A stretch of DNA of 64,000 nt from Gammaproteobacteria bacterium Gsub (GCA_002007405.1 JYIN01000002.1:124001-188000), one strand, 5' to 3'. Positions 41,180 through 53,286 are shown, counted from the stretch's first letter. A program made the numbers and translations. Notes: a model not told the origin generated them from the letters alone.

Positions 41180-42793
41180 ATGGATCCAGAACTCCTCTCT
41201 ATCCACTACAGTGATCCTCTCTGGATAGCCATTGCGTTCCTCTTTGGTCTGGCTATCAGAGTGGTAAAACTGCCACCTATGGTCGGCTTCCTAATGGCTG
41301 GTTTTATACTCAATGCACTGGGAGCAGAGGGAGGGGAATTCCTCAGTTCAATGGCCGATTTGGGTATTACTCTTTTGCTATTTTCTATCGGACTCAAGCT
41401 CAAGTTAAAGTCGCTGGAAAAACCTGAAGTGTGGGGCGTAGCGACCCTACATATGGCTATGATTACGCTACTGATTGCCATGATGGTTCTGTTGCTATCA
41501 TATACCAACTTACCCCTTTTGTCTGGTATTGATATTAAAACGGCTTTACTCATTGGCTTCATCATGTCTTTTTCTAGCACTGTGTTCGCGGTAAAGATAC
41601 TTGATGAGTTGGGGGCTACAAGTGCAAGGCATGGCAGTACAGCAATTGGTGTGTTAGTATTGCAGGATATCTTGGCAGTAGTTTTCATCGCCGTCTCAAT
41701 AGGTAAGTTGCCTTCTCCATTAGCACTAACTTTAATCATGCTTATACCGCTAAAGTTCTTGTTGCATAGAATACTTGATAAGGTGGGACACGGCGAACTA
41801 CTGATACTGTTTGGCATTACACTGGCACTGATCGGCGCAGATATTTTTGAGTTAGTTGAAATCAAAGGAGATGTCGGTGCGCTCGTTTTTGGTATGCTAC
41901 TCGCCAATCATCCTAAAGCTAATGAACTGGCGAAAACACTACTCGGATTTAAAGAATTATTCCTAGTGGGTTTTTTCCTCAGCATAGGTATGACTGCCCT
42001 ACCGGGCTGGACCGAGGTGCTGGTTGCACTGTTGTTCATCCTGTTCCTACCAATCAAAGTGGCAATGTATTTTGGTCTGTTTAACCTTTTTTACCTAAGA
42101 TCAAGTACTTCTTGGCGCACCTCTGTCAACTTGGCGAACTATAGTGAATTTGGTCTGATCGTCGGTGCTTTGTCTGTCTCAATAGGCTGGTTGCCTAAAG
42201 AATGGCTGGCTATTTTTGCTGTCGTGATCTCACTCTCTTTCGCCCTTTCCTCTCCGTTGGTAAATACCCGAGACAACTTATATCAAAAATGGCGACTTAA
42301 ACTGAAACGATTTGAGCGTTTGAACCGTTTATATGGAGAAGAAAACCTAGACCTTGCCCATATCAAGGTGGTGGTGTTTGGTATGGGTAGGATGGGCACA
42401 GCAGCCTATAATGCGGTGGAAGTGGACTACCCAGGCAATCTGGTTGGAGTGGAAATCGAGCAAGAAAAGGCAGATAAACACACTACAGAAGGTAAAAATG
42501 TGGTCTCTGGAGATGCAACCAATCCAGATTTCTGGACTCGTGCGCCCGATTTGATAGACGGGCTGGAGTGGGTGTTGTTGACTTTACCAACACACAAAGC
42601 CAATATGGATGCAGCATTACGACTCAAAGAGAGGGGGTATCGTGGTTACATCGCCGCAACGACTAAATACCACGATGAGGAGGTTGCTTTGAAGGCTATT
42701 GGTGTTAAATATACTTTTAATATCTACTCGGAAGCCGGTCTTGGTTTCGCCAATAAACTACAGAATTTCGTAGTGCAAAAAAAGCGAATTTAA
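41180..42793 (+). CDS. Kef-type monovalent cation:proton antiporter with TrkA-N domain
   Basis: About 537 residues from the ATG at 41180; the frame is open to a TTG at 41138. The N-terminal ~380 residues hold about 12 membrane spans of the CPA2 family, and the C-terminal ~150 carry a Rossmann NAD-binding TrkA-N domain (VVVFGMGRMGTAAYNAV). A potassium efflux or pH-balancing transporter. Codon choice is visibly more GC-rich (many CTG, CTA, GGC) than in the flanking genes, a hint of transfer. Confidence 0.92.
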   Translation: MDPELLSIHYSDPLWIAIAFLFGLAIRVVKLPPMVGFLMAGFILNALGAEGGEFLSSMADLGITLLLFSIGLKLKLKSLEKPEVWGVATLHMAMITLLIAMMVLLLSYTNLPLLSGIDIKTALLIGFIMSFSSTVFAVKILDELGATSARHGSTAIGVLVLQDILAVVFIAVSIGKLPSPLALTLIMLIPLKFLLHRILDKVGHGELLILFGITLALIGADIFELVEIKGDVGALVFGMLLANHPKANELAKTLLGFKELFLVGFFLSIGMTALPGWTEVLVALLFILFLPIKVAMYFGLFNLFYLRSSTSWRTSVNLANYSEFGLIVGALSVSIGWLPKEWLAIFAVVISLSFALSSPLVNTRDNLYQKWRLKLKRFERLNRLYGEENLDLAHIKVVVFGMGRMGTAAYNAVEVDYPGNLVGVEIEQEKADKHTTEGKNVVSGDATNPDFWTRAPDLIDGLEWVLLTLPTHKANMDAALRLKERGYRGYIAATTKYHDEEVALKAIGVKYTFNIYSEAGLGFANKLQNFVVQKKRI

Positions 42794-42900
42794 TATTTTT
42801 TTGTTTAAATTTAACCAATAAAATTCATTGCCTAACTAACCCCAATATTGTCGTATTTAGTGGCAATCTATAAGCCCATAAAACATAGCGTTATTTACAT

Positions 42901-45757
<2,857 letters not shown>

Positions 45758-45766
45758 CTGTTATGT

Positions 45767-45772
45767 TATAAT
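45767..45772 (+). promoter_or_regulatory. Probable -10 element of the coiled-coil gene
   Basis: GTTATAAT contains TATAAT 30 bases before the ATG at 45803, immediately after the hemB stop. Confidence 0.35.
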
Positions 45773-45802
45773 TCAATCTTTCGTTATTTTTAAAAGACCA
45801 TT

Positions 45803-46537
45803 ATGGAGAATAAATCACTTTTTGCTGCAATGACGCTATCCGTAGCACTGGTTGCTACGGTTATTTTTTATCAACAAACAACCACACAACTTAAGACAAA
45901 AATTAAGCACCTAAATGCTGCATCTGTGCCCAAGGATATTGTTTTGGAACCCTGCCCAGAGGTTAAATCTACTGATAATATCAAAGTCAGTACTGTGCCT
46001 ACACCTCAATTTTCCACATTAGACGAGATTAATAATCAGCTCATCAATACACGCACTTTATTAAAACAAACACAACAAAAATTATTATTAGCCACTAGCA
46101 AATCTCAGGTATTGGAAGATGAAATGGCCCAAATGCGTGATGTCCGCCCTAAAATAAAAACACTACAAAATTCACTCAAAAGCACGCAACAAAAATTAAA
46201 ACAAGCGAATAAAAAAATGCACCATTTTACTAAAATGCTCAAATCACAAAACAAAACAATTGCTGGTAAAAATATAGTGCGTATTCAAGAACTTAAAAAA
46301 ACTTCAACTGGTATTGCAGTAGGTGGGCTACTCGTTCCAGCGGTTGGTTTGACAATACTTGCTGCCCATACTATTGAAGAAATTAACAACTACTGTGCGA
46401 ATATTAAAAATATTATAACAACAGAGAAAAAACTGTTTGGCAAAACCATTTCGTTAGATAAAAAAATGCTGGATAATTACCGCCAACAATGCTCCGTTAG
46501 CTTAAAAAAAGAACCTAAGGCGTCTTCTATAAAATAA
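45803..46537 (+). CDS. Membrane-anchored coiled-coil protein of unknown function
   Basis: 244 residues. One N-terminal membrane segment (about 6-24), a long lysine- and glutamine-rich coiled coil (about 75-160, with TQQKL-type repeats), then a second hydrophobic stretch (about 172-195, GIAVGGLLVPAVGLTILAAH) and a basic tail. I do not recognise the family; an envelope structural or division-associated role is possible but not shown. Confidence 0.75.
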   Translation: MENKSLFAAMTLSVALVATVIFYQQTTTQLKTKIKHLNAASVPKDIVLEPCPEVKSTDNIKVSTVPTPQFSTLDEINNQLINTRTLLKQTQQKLLLATSKSQVLEDEMAQMRDVRPKIKTLQNSLKSTQQKLKQANKKMHHFTKMLKSQNKTIAGKNIVRIQELKKTSTGIAVGGLLVPAVGLTILAAHTIEEINNYCANIKNIITTEKKLFGKTISLDKKMLDNYRQQCSVSLKKEPKASSIK

Positions 46538-46550
46538 AAAAATAAGGCGT

Positions 46551-48473
46551 CTAAATAAGGCGATTTTTAATTAAATCCCCCACCACTTCAGGATCTGCCA
46601 GCGTTGATATATCGCCCAAATTATCATCATCATGCTCGGCAATTTTACGCAAAATACGGCGCATAATCTTACCACTACGAGTTTTGGGTAGGTTGGGTGT
46701 AAACTGGATTTTATCTACCAGTGCAATCGCACCAATTTCGTGGCGAACCAGATCAACCAATGCCAGCTTCAACTCAGCGCTCGGATCAATACCACTCATC
46801 ACCGAAACATAGGCGTAAATCCCCTGCCCTTTAATATCGTGCGAATAACCAACAACTGCTGCCTCGCTCACATCTTCATGCAATACTAAAGCAGATTCAA
46901 TCTCAGCACTGCCAATCCGGTGCCCAGATATATTCAACACATCATCTACTCTGCCCGTAATCCAATAATAACCTTGGTCATCACGCCTTGCCCCATCTCC
47001 AGTAAAATATTTACCTGCAAAAGTAGAAAAATAAGCCTGCATAAAGCGCTCATGATTATTATATAGGGTTCGCATTTGCCCAGGCCAAGAACGCACTAAT
47101 ACCAACATGCCTTCAGCCTCACCCTTTAATACCTCACCCCCCTCATTCACTATTTGTGGCTCAATGCCAAAAAATGGCTTGCTGGCAGATCCAGGTTTAA
47201 GCTTTGTAGCATACGGTAAGGCAGTTATCATATGCCCGCCAGTTTCTGTTTGCCACCAAGTATCTACTATTGGGCAGCGACCATTACCCACAATATGGTA
47301 ATACCACTCCCATACTTCAGGATTGATAGGCTCTCCAACAGTGCCTAGAATACGCAAACTGGCACGCGAAGTTTGACGAACAAACCCATCACCCGCACCC
47401 ATTAATGCCCGAATTGCCGTTGGCGCTGTGTAAAAAATATTCACCTGATGTTTGTCAATCACCTGCCAAAAACGAGAAGCATCGGGATAAGTAGGCACTC
47501 CCTCAAACATCAGTGTTGTAGCACCGTTTGCCAATGGTCCATAGATAATATACGAATGCCCCGTAACCCAGCCAACATCTGCCGTACACCAATAAATATC
47601 GCCGGGCTGATAATCAAAGGTGTATTTATGCGTTATTGCCGCATAAAGCAAGTAACCGCCACAAGTATGGAGTACGCCTTTAGGTTTGCCGGTTGAGCCT
47701 GAAGTATAGAGAATAAATAATGGAGTTTCTGCATCAAACGGCTCGCAAGGGCAATTTGCCGTCATATCAGCAACCAACTCATGATACCAAATATCTTTTT
47801 TGCCCCAATGTAGTGCATTTTTTCTATTTTTCACCACAATCACTGCCTCGACACAATCACAGGCACCGATGGCTTTATCTACATTGGCTTTTAGAGAAAT
47901 TGGCTTACCTGAACGCACACCTTCATCAGCGGTAATTATAATTTTACATTGTGAATCTAATACTCTGTCCTTGAGTGCTTCAGGCGAAAAACCACCAAAT
48001 ACCACCGAATGAATTGCCCCAATACGCGCACAAGCAAGCATGGCGTAAGCCGATTCAACAATCATCGGCATATAAATACAAACTCTATCGCCTTTTTCTA
48101 CCCCCAATTTTTTAAGTCCATTCGCAAGTTTTGCCACCTCATTATGGAGCTGTTGATAACTGATGTGTTTGGATTTTTCTAGATTATCACCCTCCCAGAT
48201 AATTGCAGTTTGGTTGGCTTTTTCTGGCAAATGTCGATCAATACAATTATAAACAACATTCAATTTGCCGCCTTTAAACCATTCAATTTTGCCTATATCA
48301 TAATCAACATTTGAGGTCTTTGTCCAATCTTTGTCCCAGTCTAAAAATAATTTGGCTTGACGCGCCCAAAACCCATCACAATCGTTAATTGACTCATCAT
48401 ACATTGCCTTATACTTTGCCTCATCAATCAAGGGCGAAGTGTTTGACTTTACAATTGGATAAGTTTTTATCAC
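46551..48473 (-). CDS. acs: Acetyl-CoA synthetase
   Basis: 640 residues, AMP-forming. Signatures are [36 protein letters not shown] and the C-terminal [12 protein letters not shown] with the acetylatable lysine. Activates acetate to acetyl-CoA. Convergent with the coiled-coil gene, 14 bases apart. Confidence 0.97.
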   Translation of the reverse strand: MIKTYPIVKSNTSPLIDEAKYKAMYDESINDCDGFWARQAKLFLDWDKDWTKTSNVDYDIGKIEWFKGGKLNVVYNCIDRHLPEKANQTAIIWEGDNLEKSKHISYQQLHNEVAKLANGLKKLGVEKGDRVCIYMPMIVESAYAMLACARIGAIHSVVFGGFSPEALKDRVLDSQCKIIITADEGVRSGKPISLKANVDKAIGACDCVEAVIVVKNRKNALHWGKKDIWYHELVADMTANCPCEPFDAETPLFILYTSGSTGKPKGVLHTCGGYLLYAAITHKYTFDYQPGDIYWCTADVGWVTGHSYIIYGPLANGATTLMFEGVPTYPDASRFWQVIDKHQVNIFYTAPTAIRALMGAGDGFVRQTSRASLRILGTVGEPINPEVWEWYYHIVGNGRCPIVDTWWQTETGGHMITALPYATKLKPGSASKPFFGIEPQIVNEGGEVLKGEAEGMLVLVRSWPGQMRTLYNNHERFMQAYFSTFAGKYFTGDGARRDDQGYYWITGRVDDVLNISGHRIGSAEIESALVLHEDVSEAAVVGYSHDIKGQGIYAYVSVMSGIDPSAELKLALVDLVRHEIGAIALVDKIQFTPNLPKTRSGKIMRRILRKIAEHDDDNLGDISTLADPEVVGDLIKNRLI

Positions 48474-48497
48474 TGATTTTTACTTTTCTTAGAAGTT

Positions 48498-49388
48498 TTA
48501 TTTTTGTAAATATTTGCGAATAAAAGCAGCCGTTCTTTGATTGGCATCTTTACTGGCTAAATCATCGGCAAAAGTTCGAATATGGGCGGGTCTAAAATCA
48601 AAAGCTCTGCCAACCCCAGGATAGATAATCAGCTGTGCATCAATGCCTCTATCTTGTAGTGTTTTAATACCAGCCATAATCGGGCGTAATCTTTGATATT
48701 GCTCATGCTCGCCTACAAAAACTAAACTGGGCACATTCAGTTGATTCAACTCAGATGCATATTGATAAATTTGTTCAGCCTCAGGAGCATTAGGGTTCTG
48801 CCAATGTGGATAATACGACACATAACAAGCCACATTATTTTCTTGTTGTTTGTGGGTTACCAAAGCCTTCAAAGTCATATATCCCCCGCGTGTATGCGAC
48901 ACTGTGCAAACCTTATCACCAATAATATCTACGCGTTTAAGCAAAACATCAATGCCTTTTGCCACATGCGCATCATAAATATCATGATGTTTAATTGGAA
49001 ATGGTGGTTTTAAATAAGTGCCGAACATATCTGGTGCTAACACGATAAAACCGCGTGCCGCTAAGCGTTTAATTCTAGGTAGAGTCCAAGAATCTAAACC
49101 TCTACGCCCATGCTGAAATAAAACTGGCAAATATTTACCTGATTTTTTGGGTTTAAACAAATACGCTTCAACTTCAACATCACCATCTTTATAAGTGATT
49201 TCTTCTACGCTAATGGGGTAATTTTTGGGCGTGGTTAATACACCTTCTTGCCACCAAGCATCATCCCACCAGTGCTTGTTTTCATCTTGTGGATAATTAA
49301 TATCAATCCAAGGTTTAGAGGGATGAGGCTGTGCATACAACATAGTGGAAAACAATAATAATACAAAGAATTTAATGATAGATTGCAT
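48498..49388 (-). CDS. Secreted alpha/beta-hydrolase-fold protein with altered catalytic residues
   Basis: 296 residues with a signal peptide (about 1-19). It resembles dienelactone-hydrolase-type enzymes (LPVLFQHGRRGLDSW, FIVLAPDMFGTY, YPGVGRAFDFR). At the nucleophile elbow SHTRGG there is a threonine where relatives have serine (GHSRGG), and at the usual histidine site GAGHAF the sequence reads GVGRAF. It may have lost hydrolase activity or use other residues. It lies 24 bases downstream-side of acs in the same direction. Confidence 0.8.
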   Translation of the reverse strand: MQSIIKFFVLLLFSTMLYAQPHPSKPWIDINYPQDENKHWWDDAWWQEGVLTTPKNYPISVEEITYKDGDVEVEAYLFKPKKSGKYLPVLFQHGRRGLDSWTLPRIKRLAARGFIVLAPDMFGTYLKPPFPIKHHDIYDAHVAKGIDVLLKRVDIIGDKVCTVSHTRGGYMTLKALVTHKQQENNVACYVSYYPHWQNPNAPEAEQIYQYASELNQLNVPSLVFVGEHEQYQRLRPIMAGIKTLQDRGIDAQLIIYPGVGRAFDFRPAHIRTFADDLASKDANQRTAAFIRKYLQK

Positions 49389-49418
49389 GACTTTAAAACA
49401 ACTTTAACTGTTATTTTG

Positions 49419-49742
49419 TTATTCAATGACAATCATATCATCAGTATCAATAGCTGTTATGGATAATTCTTCTTTAACTTCTGCCATTTTGGTATTGTCA
49501 CCTGCTTTTTGTTGTGCTGGTAATTCTTCTTTTATGGGGTATTTTTCACGCAAAATTGAGGCATCAATTAAACCGGCTTCAATTTCTCTAAGAGCAACCA
49601 CTGTAGCTTTGTCTTTGCCAATATCTAAAGTTGATTTATAGCCACCCAAGTTAAGTTGGTGGGCGCGTTTGGCGGCCACTAAAACCAATTCAAAACGATT
49701 TTTAATAAAATTCAAACACTCTTCAACGGTTACCCTTGCCAT
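49419..49742 (-). CDS. rpoZ: RNA polymerase omega subunit
   Basis: 107 residues. The conserved start [29 protein letters not shown] is clear, followed by a divergent tail. Stabilises the beta' subunit. Usually followed by spoT; here it is followed by the hydrolase-like gene. Confidence 0.95.
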   Translation of the reverse strand: MARVTVEECLNFIKNRFELVLVAAKRAHQLNLGGYKSTLDIGKDKATVVALREIEAGLIDASILREKYPIKEELPAQQKAGDNTKMAEVKEELSITAIDTDDMIVIE

Positions 49743-49795
49743 AATTCCAACTTTAAATACGATAAAATGGAGTAATTTTACGCCATTTATAGTCC

Positions 49796-50470
49796 ATGGA
49801 AAGACTAATTGTTTTAGATACAGAAACCACTGGTATTGAACCCAATGAGGGGCATCGTATTATTGAGATTGGATGCACCGAAATTATCAATCGTCAGATT
49901 ACCAAAAACAACGAATACCACCGATATATACAGCCCAATCGCCATGTTGGCGAATCGGTAAAAATTCACGGCATTACCGATAAATTTTTAATTGGAAAAC
50001 CTAAGTTTGAAGAAATTTTTGAAGAATTCTTAGCTTATATTAAAGGTGCAACACTGGTCATCCATAACGCTGCATTTGACCTTGGCTTTTTAAATCATGA
50101 ACTACAACTGATGAATATCAAGCAGCGTATTGAAGATAATTGTAAAATTATTGATTCATTAGAACTCTCTAAACAACAACGCCCCGGCAGCATGCATAAT
50201 TTAGATGCACTGTGCAGACGCTTTGAGATTGACGCCAGTGCACGAACCATCCATGGTGCGCTGTTAGATTCACAAATCTTAGCACAGGTTTATTTGGCAA
50301 TGACAGGCGGTCAATCGTCTCTTTTTGCTGAGCACAGTCTAAACAACACACAAAAGAAAAATGATAACACAATTAGACGGGTTGATAAAAATCGCAAGAA
50401 AATTAAAATTATTATCGCCAATAAAGCCGAACTCACGGCACATGAATCCTACTTTAGCAAAATAAATTAA
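49796..50470 (+). CDS. dnaQ: DNA polymerase III epsilon subunit (3'-5' exonuclease)
   Basis: 224 residues, DEDDh exonuclease. Exo I is [11 protein letters not shown] (residues 6-16), Exo [18 protein letters not shown] (about 92-107), and Exo [13 protein letters not shown] (about 152-161). Proofreading subunit. Divergent from rpoZ. Confidence 0.96.
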   Translation: MERLIVLDTETTGIEPNEGHRIIEIGCTEIINRQITKNNEYHRYIQPNRHVGESVKIHGITDKFLIGKPKFEEIFEEFLAYIKGATLVIHNAAFDLGFLNHELQLMNIKQRIEDNCKIIDSLELSKQQRPGSMHNLDALCRRFEIDASARTIHGALLDSQILAQVYLAMTGGQSSLFAEHSLNNTQKKNDNTIRRVDKNRKKIKIIIANKAELTAHESYFSKIN

Positions 50471-50507
50471 AATAATATAAAAAATTACTTTTTTTAAACT
50501 TTCACGC

Positions 50508-50536
50508 TTGGATTGCAATAACCTCTCAAGTATAAT
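50508..50536 (+). promoter_or_regulatory. Promoter of the tRNA cluster
   Basis: TTGGAT (50508-50513) and TATAAT (50531-50536) are separated by exactly 17 bases and end 14 bases before the first tRNA. Confidence 0.65.
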
Positions 50537-50550
50537 TGAATATTTTTTTT

Positions 50551-50627
50551 CGGAGTGTAGCGCAGCTTGGTAGCGTACCTGGTTTGGGTCCAGGTGGTCG
50601 TGGGTTCAAATCCCTCCACTCCGACCA
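50551..50627 (+). tRNA. tRNA-Pro (anticodon TGG)
   Basis: A 77-base cloverleaf with encoded CCA. The acceptor stem CGGAGTG pairs with CACTCCG; the anticodon loop reads TTTGGGT with TGG at the centre; the T-loop GGTTCAAATCC is normal. Confidence 0.97.
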
Positions 50628-50658
50628 AAATACCAAATTTTCTAATTAAGATAATAAA

Positions 50659-50735
50659 GCGCCCATAGCTCAGCTGGATAGAGCAACGGCCTTCTAAGCC
50701 GTAGGTCACACGTTCGAATCGTGTTGGGCGTGCCA
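50659..50735 (+). tRNA. tRNA-Arg (anticodon TCT)
   Basis: 77 bases with encoded CCA. The acceptor GCGCCCA pairs with TGGGCGT (one G-T pair at the end); the anticodon loop CTTCTAA carries TCT; the T-loop CGTTCGAATCG is normal. Confidence 0.97.
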
Positions 50736-50743
50736 AAATTTAT

Positions 50744-50820
50744 GGCGGGAATAGCTCAGTTGGTAGAGCCCCGGATTGTGATTCCGGTTGTCGCGGGTTC
50801 AAGCCCCGTTTCTCGCCCCA
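50744..50820 (+). tRNA. tRNA-His (anticodon GTG), prophage attachment site
   Basis: 77 bases including the G at position -1 opposite C73 that marks tRNA-His, and encoded CCA. The anticodon loop ATTGTGATT carries GTG. Its 3' end, from the T-loop onward, is repeated at 61859, so the prophage integrated here and left the tRNA gene whole. Confidence 0.97.
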
Positions 50821-50824
50821 TTTT
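50798..50824 (+). repeat. Attachment site attL core (27 bp)
   Basis: From the T-loop of tRNA-His through its CCA and four following T. The identical 27 bases are at 61859-61885 in the same orientation. The repeat starts TTCAAGCCCCGTTTCTCGCC. Confidence 0.95.
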
Positions 50825-50862
50825 ATCCCTTTAAAATCAACGGTTTTAGAGGTATCACCTTA

Positions 50863-50887
50863 AAAGTTTCACCACATTTTAACCACA
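50863..50887 (+). repeat. Second end repeat, left copy (25 bp)
   Basis: AAAGTTTCACCACATTTTAA plus CCACA, overlapping the 3' end of the integrase gene. It matches 61744-61768 at 24 of 25 bases in the same orientation. A possible arm-type integrase-binding site or an older recombination footprint. Confidence 0.6.
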
Positions 50888-51832
50888 GGCGAAAATTTAA
50901 GCACATCATTAAGGTGGTCAGGTGCAAGGTGTGCATAACGCATTGTCATTTTAAGATCGCTATGCCCCAATATTTTTTGAAGTGTTAGGATGCTGCCACC
51001 GTTAGCGATAAAATGGCTGGCGAAAGTGTGGCGTAATATGTGGGTATTTTGCCCTTGCGTTTTTGGTATATCTGCCCTCTTGTAGCATTTAGCAAAAACT
51101 TTACCGCAAGCCTCGTTAAAATCAAAATCCAAAATATCAAGCACATTAGGCGGAATAGGGATATATCTATTCTTGCCACTTTTGGTATTAAACAGGCTGA
51201 TTTTACCGCCTCTAATATGTTCTTTTTTAAGCCTCAGTGCTTCGCCCCAGCGTGTGCCACAACTAAGGCAGATTAAAGCCACTTGATAGGTTGGTTTGTG
51301 CGTTTTCTCTAACTCAGCAAACAAGGCTTTTATATCCTCATCGCTTAAATATGCCAATTCTCGCTCAGGTATCTTGACTTGCCTAACCTCTGCTATTGGG
51401 TTGTTATAATCTATCTCTCTTAAGCGTTTTAATTCATTAATAGACGCTAGATAAATACACATACTCATTGTTTATCGTCTTTGGCTTGACTTTCTTTAGG
51501 CGTTCGGCTCTATAGTGACTAAACTGGTTAGCAGTAAAATCTTTGGCTACTGGGTCGCCTAAGCCGTGAGCAGTGTTATTTAGGATTTTGACACGATTAT
51601 CAACATCACGCAGATTGACGCCGTGCAACTTATGCCATACGGCTATCAATTCGCTTAGTGTTCGTTTGTCTTTTTGGTTGGGTTGCCAAGGCTTACCGCT
51701 GTCTAATTCAATTAAAAATAGGCGTTCGTAGCGTTGGGCTTCATCTTTGGTTTTAAAGCGTTTTTGATGTCGCTTTGCTCTGCCCTGTCTAATGTCAACA
51801 GTAAATGTGCCGTTGGTATTTTTGCGTATCAT
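50869..51832 (-). pseudogene. Phage tyrosine integrase, split by a frameshift
   Basis: Two frames on the minus strand together make one integrase of about 320 residues. The N-terminal part (51437-51832) ends NNEYVYLSSVY and hits TAA; the C-terminal part continues at NELKRLREIDYNNPI in the next frame, so one extra base near 51440 breaks the gene. All catalytic residues are in the second part: Arg in CGTRWGEAL, Lys in KSGKNRYIP, His-x-x-Arg in HILRHTF, His in LGHSDLKMTMRYAH and the tyrosine in RYAHLA. It adjoins attL as expected. Either a real lesion or a base-calling error. Confidence 0.85.
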
Positions 51833-51873
51833 TTAGATCATAATGTTGAACAGCGGAAACCCCTACTACTAAA

Positions 51874-51895
51874 GCATTTTTATTTTTAAAAATGC
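51874..51895. other. Perfect inverted repeat between integrase and repressor
   Basis: GCATTTTTA and TAAAAATGC form a nine-base-pair stem with a TTTT loop, 42 bases upstream of the integrase start and 6 bases after the repressor stop. It could end the repressor transcript or bind a protein; no long T run follows. Confidence 0.55.
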
Positions 51896-51900
51896 ACTAA

Positions 51901-52155
51901 TCAAGCAGTTTTATCTGACTTCGCAGTCTTATCGTGTGGGCTTATTTGGTCGCCCGAGGTTTTGCCAGTCATAAGCCATAATGTATATTCGGGGAATTGC
52001 TGGCAGAGTTTTTGCATGACTCCGGTGTGTGGTTTTTTTCGTTCATTTTCGTAATTTTGGACACTTGCCTCGCTCACTTCAAGTATTTGTGCTAACTGCA
52101 CTTGTGTATACCCCTCTGCTTTTCTTATAAGTTTTAGTTTTTCATTTAACTGCAT
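51901..52155 (-). CDS. XRE-family prophage repressor
   Basis: 84 residues with one Cro/CI-type HTH (LKLIRKAEGYTQVQLAQILEVSEASVQNYENERKKP, about 7-43). No cleavable C-terminal domain, so induction would not be by RecA-driven self-cleavage. Its start lies only 10 bases from a strong plus-strand promoter with operator-like sequence. It most probably keeps the lytic genes off. Confidence 0.85.
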   Translation of the reverse strand: MQLNEKLKLIRKAEGYTQVQLAQILEVSEASVQNYENERKKPHTGVMQKLCQQFPEYTLWLMTGKTSGDQISPHDKTAKSDKTA

Positions 52156-52164
52156 TTTTACTCC

Positions 52165-52194
52165 TTGACATTGACTTTAGTTAGTGTTTATAAT
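52165..52194 (+). promoter_or_regulatory. Prophage early promoter 1 with operator-like sequence
   Basis: TTGACA (52165-52170), an 18-base spacer and TATAAT (52189-52194). The spacer and flanks are near-identical to promoter 2 at 52638 (shared TTGACATT, CTTTAGTTAGTG-like and TTTATAAT blocks), which suggests the same repressor binds both. Confidence 0.75.
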
Positions 52195-52219
52195 TTAATT
52201 TTTGATTATGAGGCGGGTT

Positions 52220-52366
52220 ATGAGTGATAAGGGTTGGGCATATTTTTTTATGGGCTTGGCTATACTGGCTATTGGTGGACGCAACGAACCACAAAAATTA
52301 CCTACTACGACCAGCAAAGTAAGAGATAACACTACCGAGGATAGTGGCAAGCATTCCAGCGCCTAA
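52220..52366 (+). CDS. Small membrane protein at the cro position
   Basis: 48 residues with one N-terminal membrane span (GWAYFFMGLAILAIGG) and a polar tail; an in-frame ATG at 52208 is an alternative start. It is the first plus-strand frame after promoter 1. Its 3' end overlaps the convergent membrane-protein gene by 69 bases. No family recognised. Confidence 0.45.
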   Translation: MSDKGWAYFFMGLAILAIGGRNEPQKLPTTTSKVRDNTTEDSGKHSSA

Positions 52367-52603
52367 TGCTTTATCTCCTATGTAGATTAGGCACATAGAA
52401 AAGATAGTAGCCAAGAACACAAAAATAGATACTCTATTAAATACACTTTTTTGAAATTCGCTTGATTTTTCTGTGTCTTTCTGCCATATATCAAGACCTT
52501 TGTAAATAAGTTTTGTTAATTCGTCATTACTCAAATTGACCCCGTCTTTATTAGGTTTTTTTGTTATGACTTCCCCTTCTTTTGCTTTTGTTTCATCACT
52601 CAT
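52298..52603 (-). CDS. Two-span membrane protein of the lysogeny side
   Basis: 101 residues from the ATG at 52603, which has a GGGGG ribosome-binding site at good spacing. A charged N-terminal half precedes two membrane spans (about 57-75 and 80-96, ending GSVISYFAGRSR). Being on the repressor strand it may be expressed in the lysogen, where small membrane proteins often block superinfection; that is inference. Confidence 0.7.
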   Translation of the reverse strand: MSDETKAKEGEVITKKPNKDGVNLSNDELTKLIYKGLDIWQKDTEKSSEFQKSVFNRVSIFVFLATIFSMCLIYIGDKALGAGMLATILGSVISYFAGRSR

Positions 52604-52637
52604 ATTTACCCCCAAAAAAAATAATTTAAAAAAAGTC

Positions 52638-52667
52638 TTGACATTAACCTTAGTTGGTGTTTATAAT
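52638..52667 (+). promoter_or_regulatory. Prophage early promoter 2 with inverted operator half-sites
   Basis: TTGACA (52638-52643), an 18-base spacer and TATAAT (52662-52667). TAACCTTAGTTGGTG inside the spacer is mirrored downstream by CACTGACTAAGGTTA (13 of 15 bases as an inverted repeat), a good operator candidate. It drives the plus-strand early genes from 52734. Confidence 0.78.
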
Positions 52668-52733
52668 TCTCAACACTGACTAAGGTTAGTGAAAAACAAT
52701 AAATACAGACAAATAAGCAAAGGATTATAACAC

Positions 52734-52994
52734 ATGAATATCAACACCAAAGAAATGCAAACCGTAATACAGCACGAGGTTGATGTGGCAGTGATGCTGG
52801 CAACGGCTCAAGTAACGGAAGTAACGCCAAAGAAATACAGCGAAATCACAGGCATTAGTTATGAAAAAGTAATGAATTGGTGCAAAAACAAAACACTACA
52901 AGCACGCAAGGTTAATGCAGATGGTGTGCAGGTAGAGAGTGGTGGCAGTTGGCTAATTGATATTAAAGCCCCTATTTTGGCTAAAAATTCATAA
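52734..52994 (+). CDS. Excisionase/AlpA-like DNA-binding protein
   Basis: 86 residues with a MerR/AlpA-type HTH: VTPKKYSEITGISYEKVMNWCKNKTLQARKV, then a wing ending GGSWLIDIKAP. Such proteins serve as directionality factors or early regulators. It is first in the plus-strand early operon. Confidence 0.65.
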   Translation: MNINTKEMQTVIQHEVDVAVMLATAQVTEVTPKKYSEITGISYEKVMNWCKNKTLQARKVNADGVQVESGGSWLIDIKAPILAKNS

Positions 52995-53022
52995 TGAAAA
53001 AAAACCGAATACAGCAAATATT

Positions 53023-53286
53023 ATGAGTGAAAAAACAACAAGACTAAGACTCTCACAAGAGCATTTGCGGATACTTAAAGACGCAGACGCTCGGAAACCA
53101 CATTACGCGCAGGAGAAAACATTATCTAAACGCACTTTGCATGTGATAGAGGAATACGAAGCACTTTATAACAGAGTTTTAAATCTTGAAAACCAACTTC
53201 AGAAAACAGAGCAAACAATAAAACAGGCAGCGGCTTTTAGAACCCAATTACTTCAATTTTTAGAAAATGAAAATGGAACAGTATAG
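53023..53286 (+). CDS. Hypothetical prophage protein, 87 residues
   Basis: Start chosen at the ATG at 53023 (MSEKTTRLRLSQEHL). A basic N-terminus and a coiled-coil middle (EEYEALYNRVLNLENQLQKTEQTIKQ). The 3' end runs into the first copy of a 41-base repeat. No family recognised. Confidence 0.55.
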   Translation: MSEKTTRLRLSQEHLRILKDADARKPHYAQEKTLSKRTLHVIEEYEALYNRVLNLENQLQKTEQTIKQAAAFRTQLLQFLENENGTV

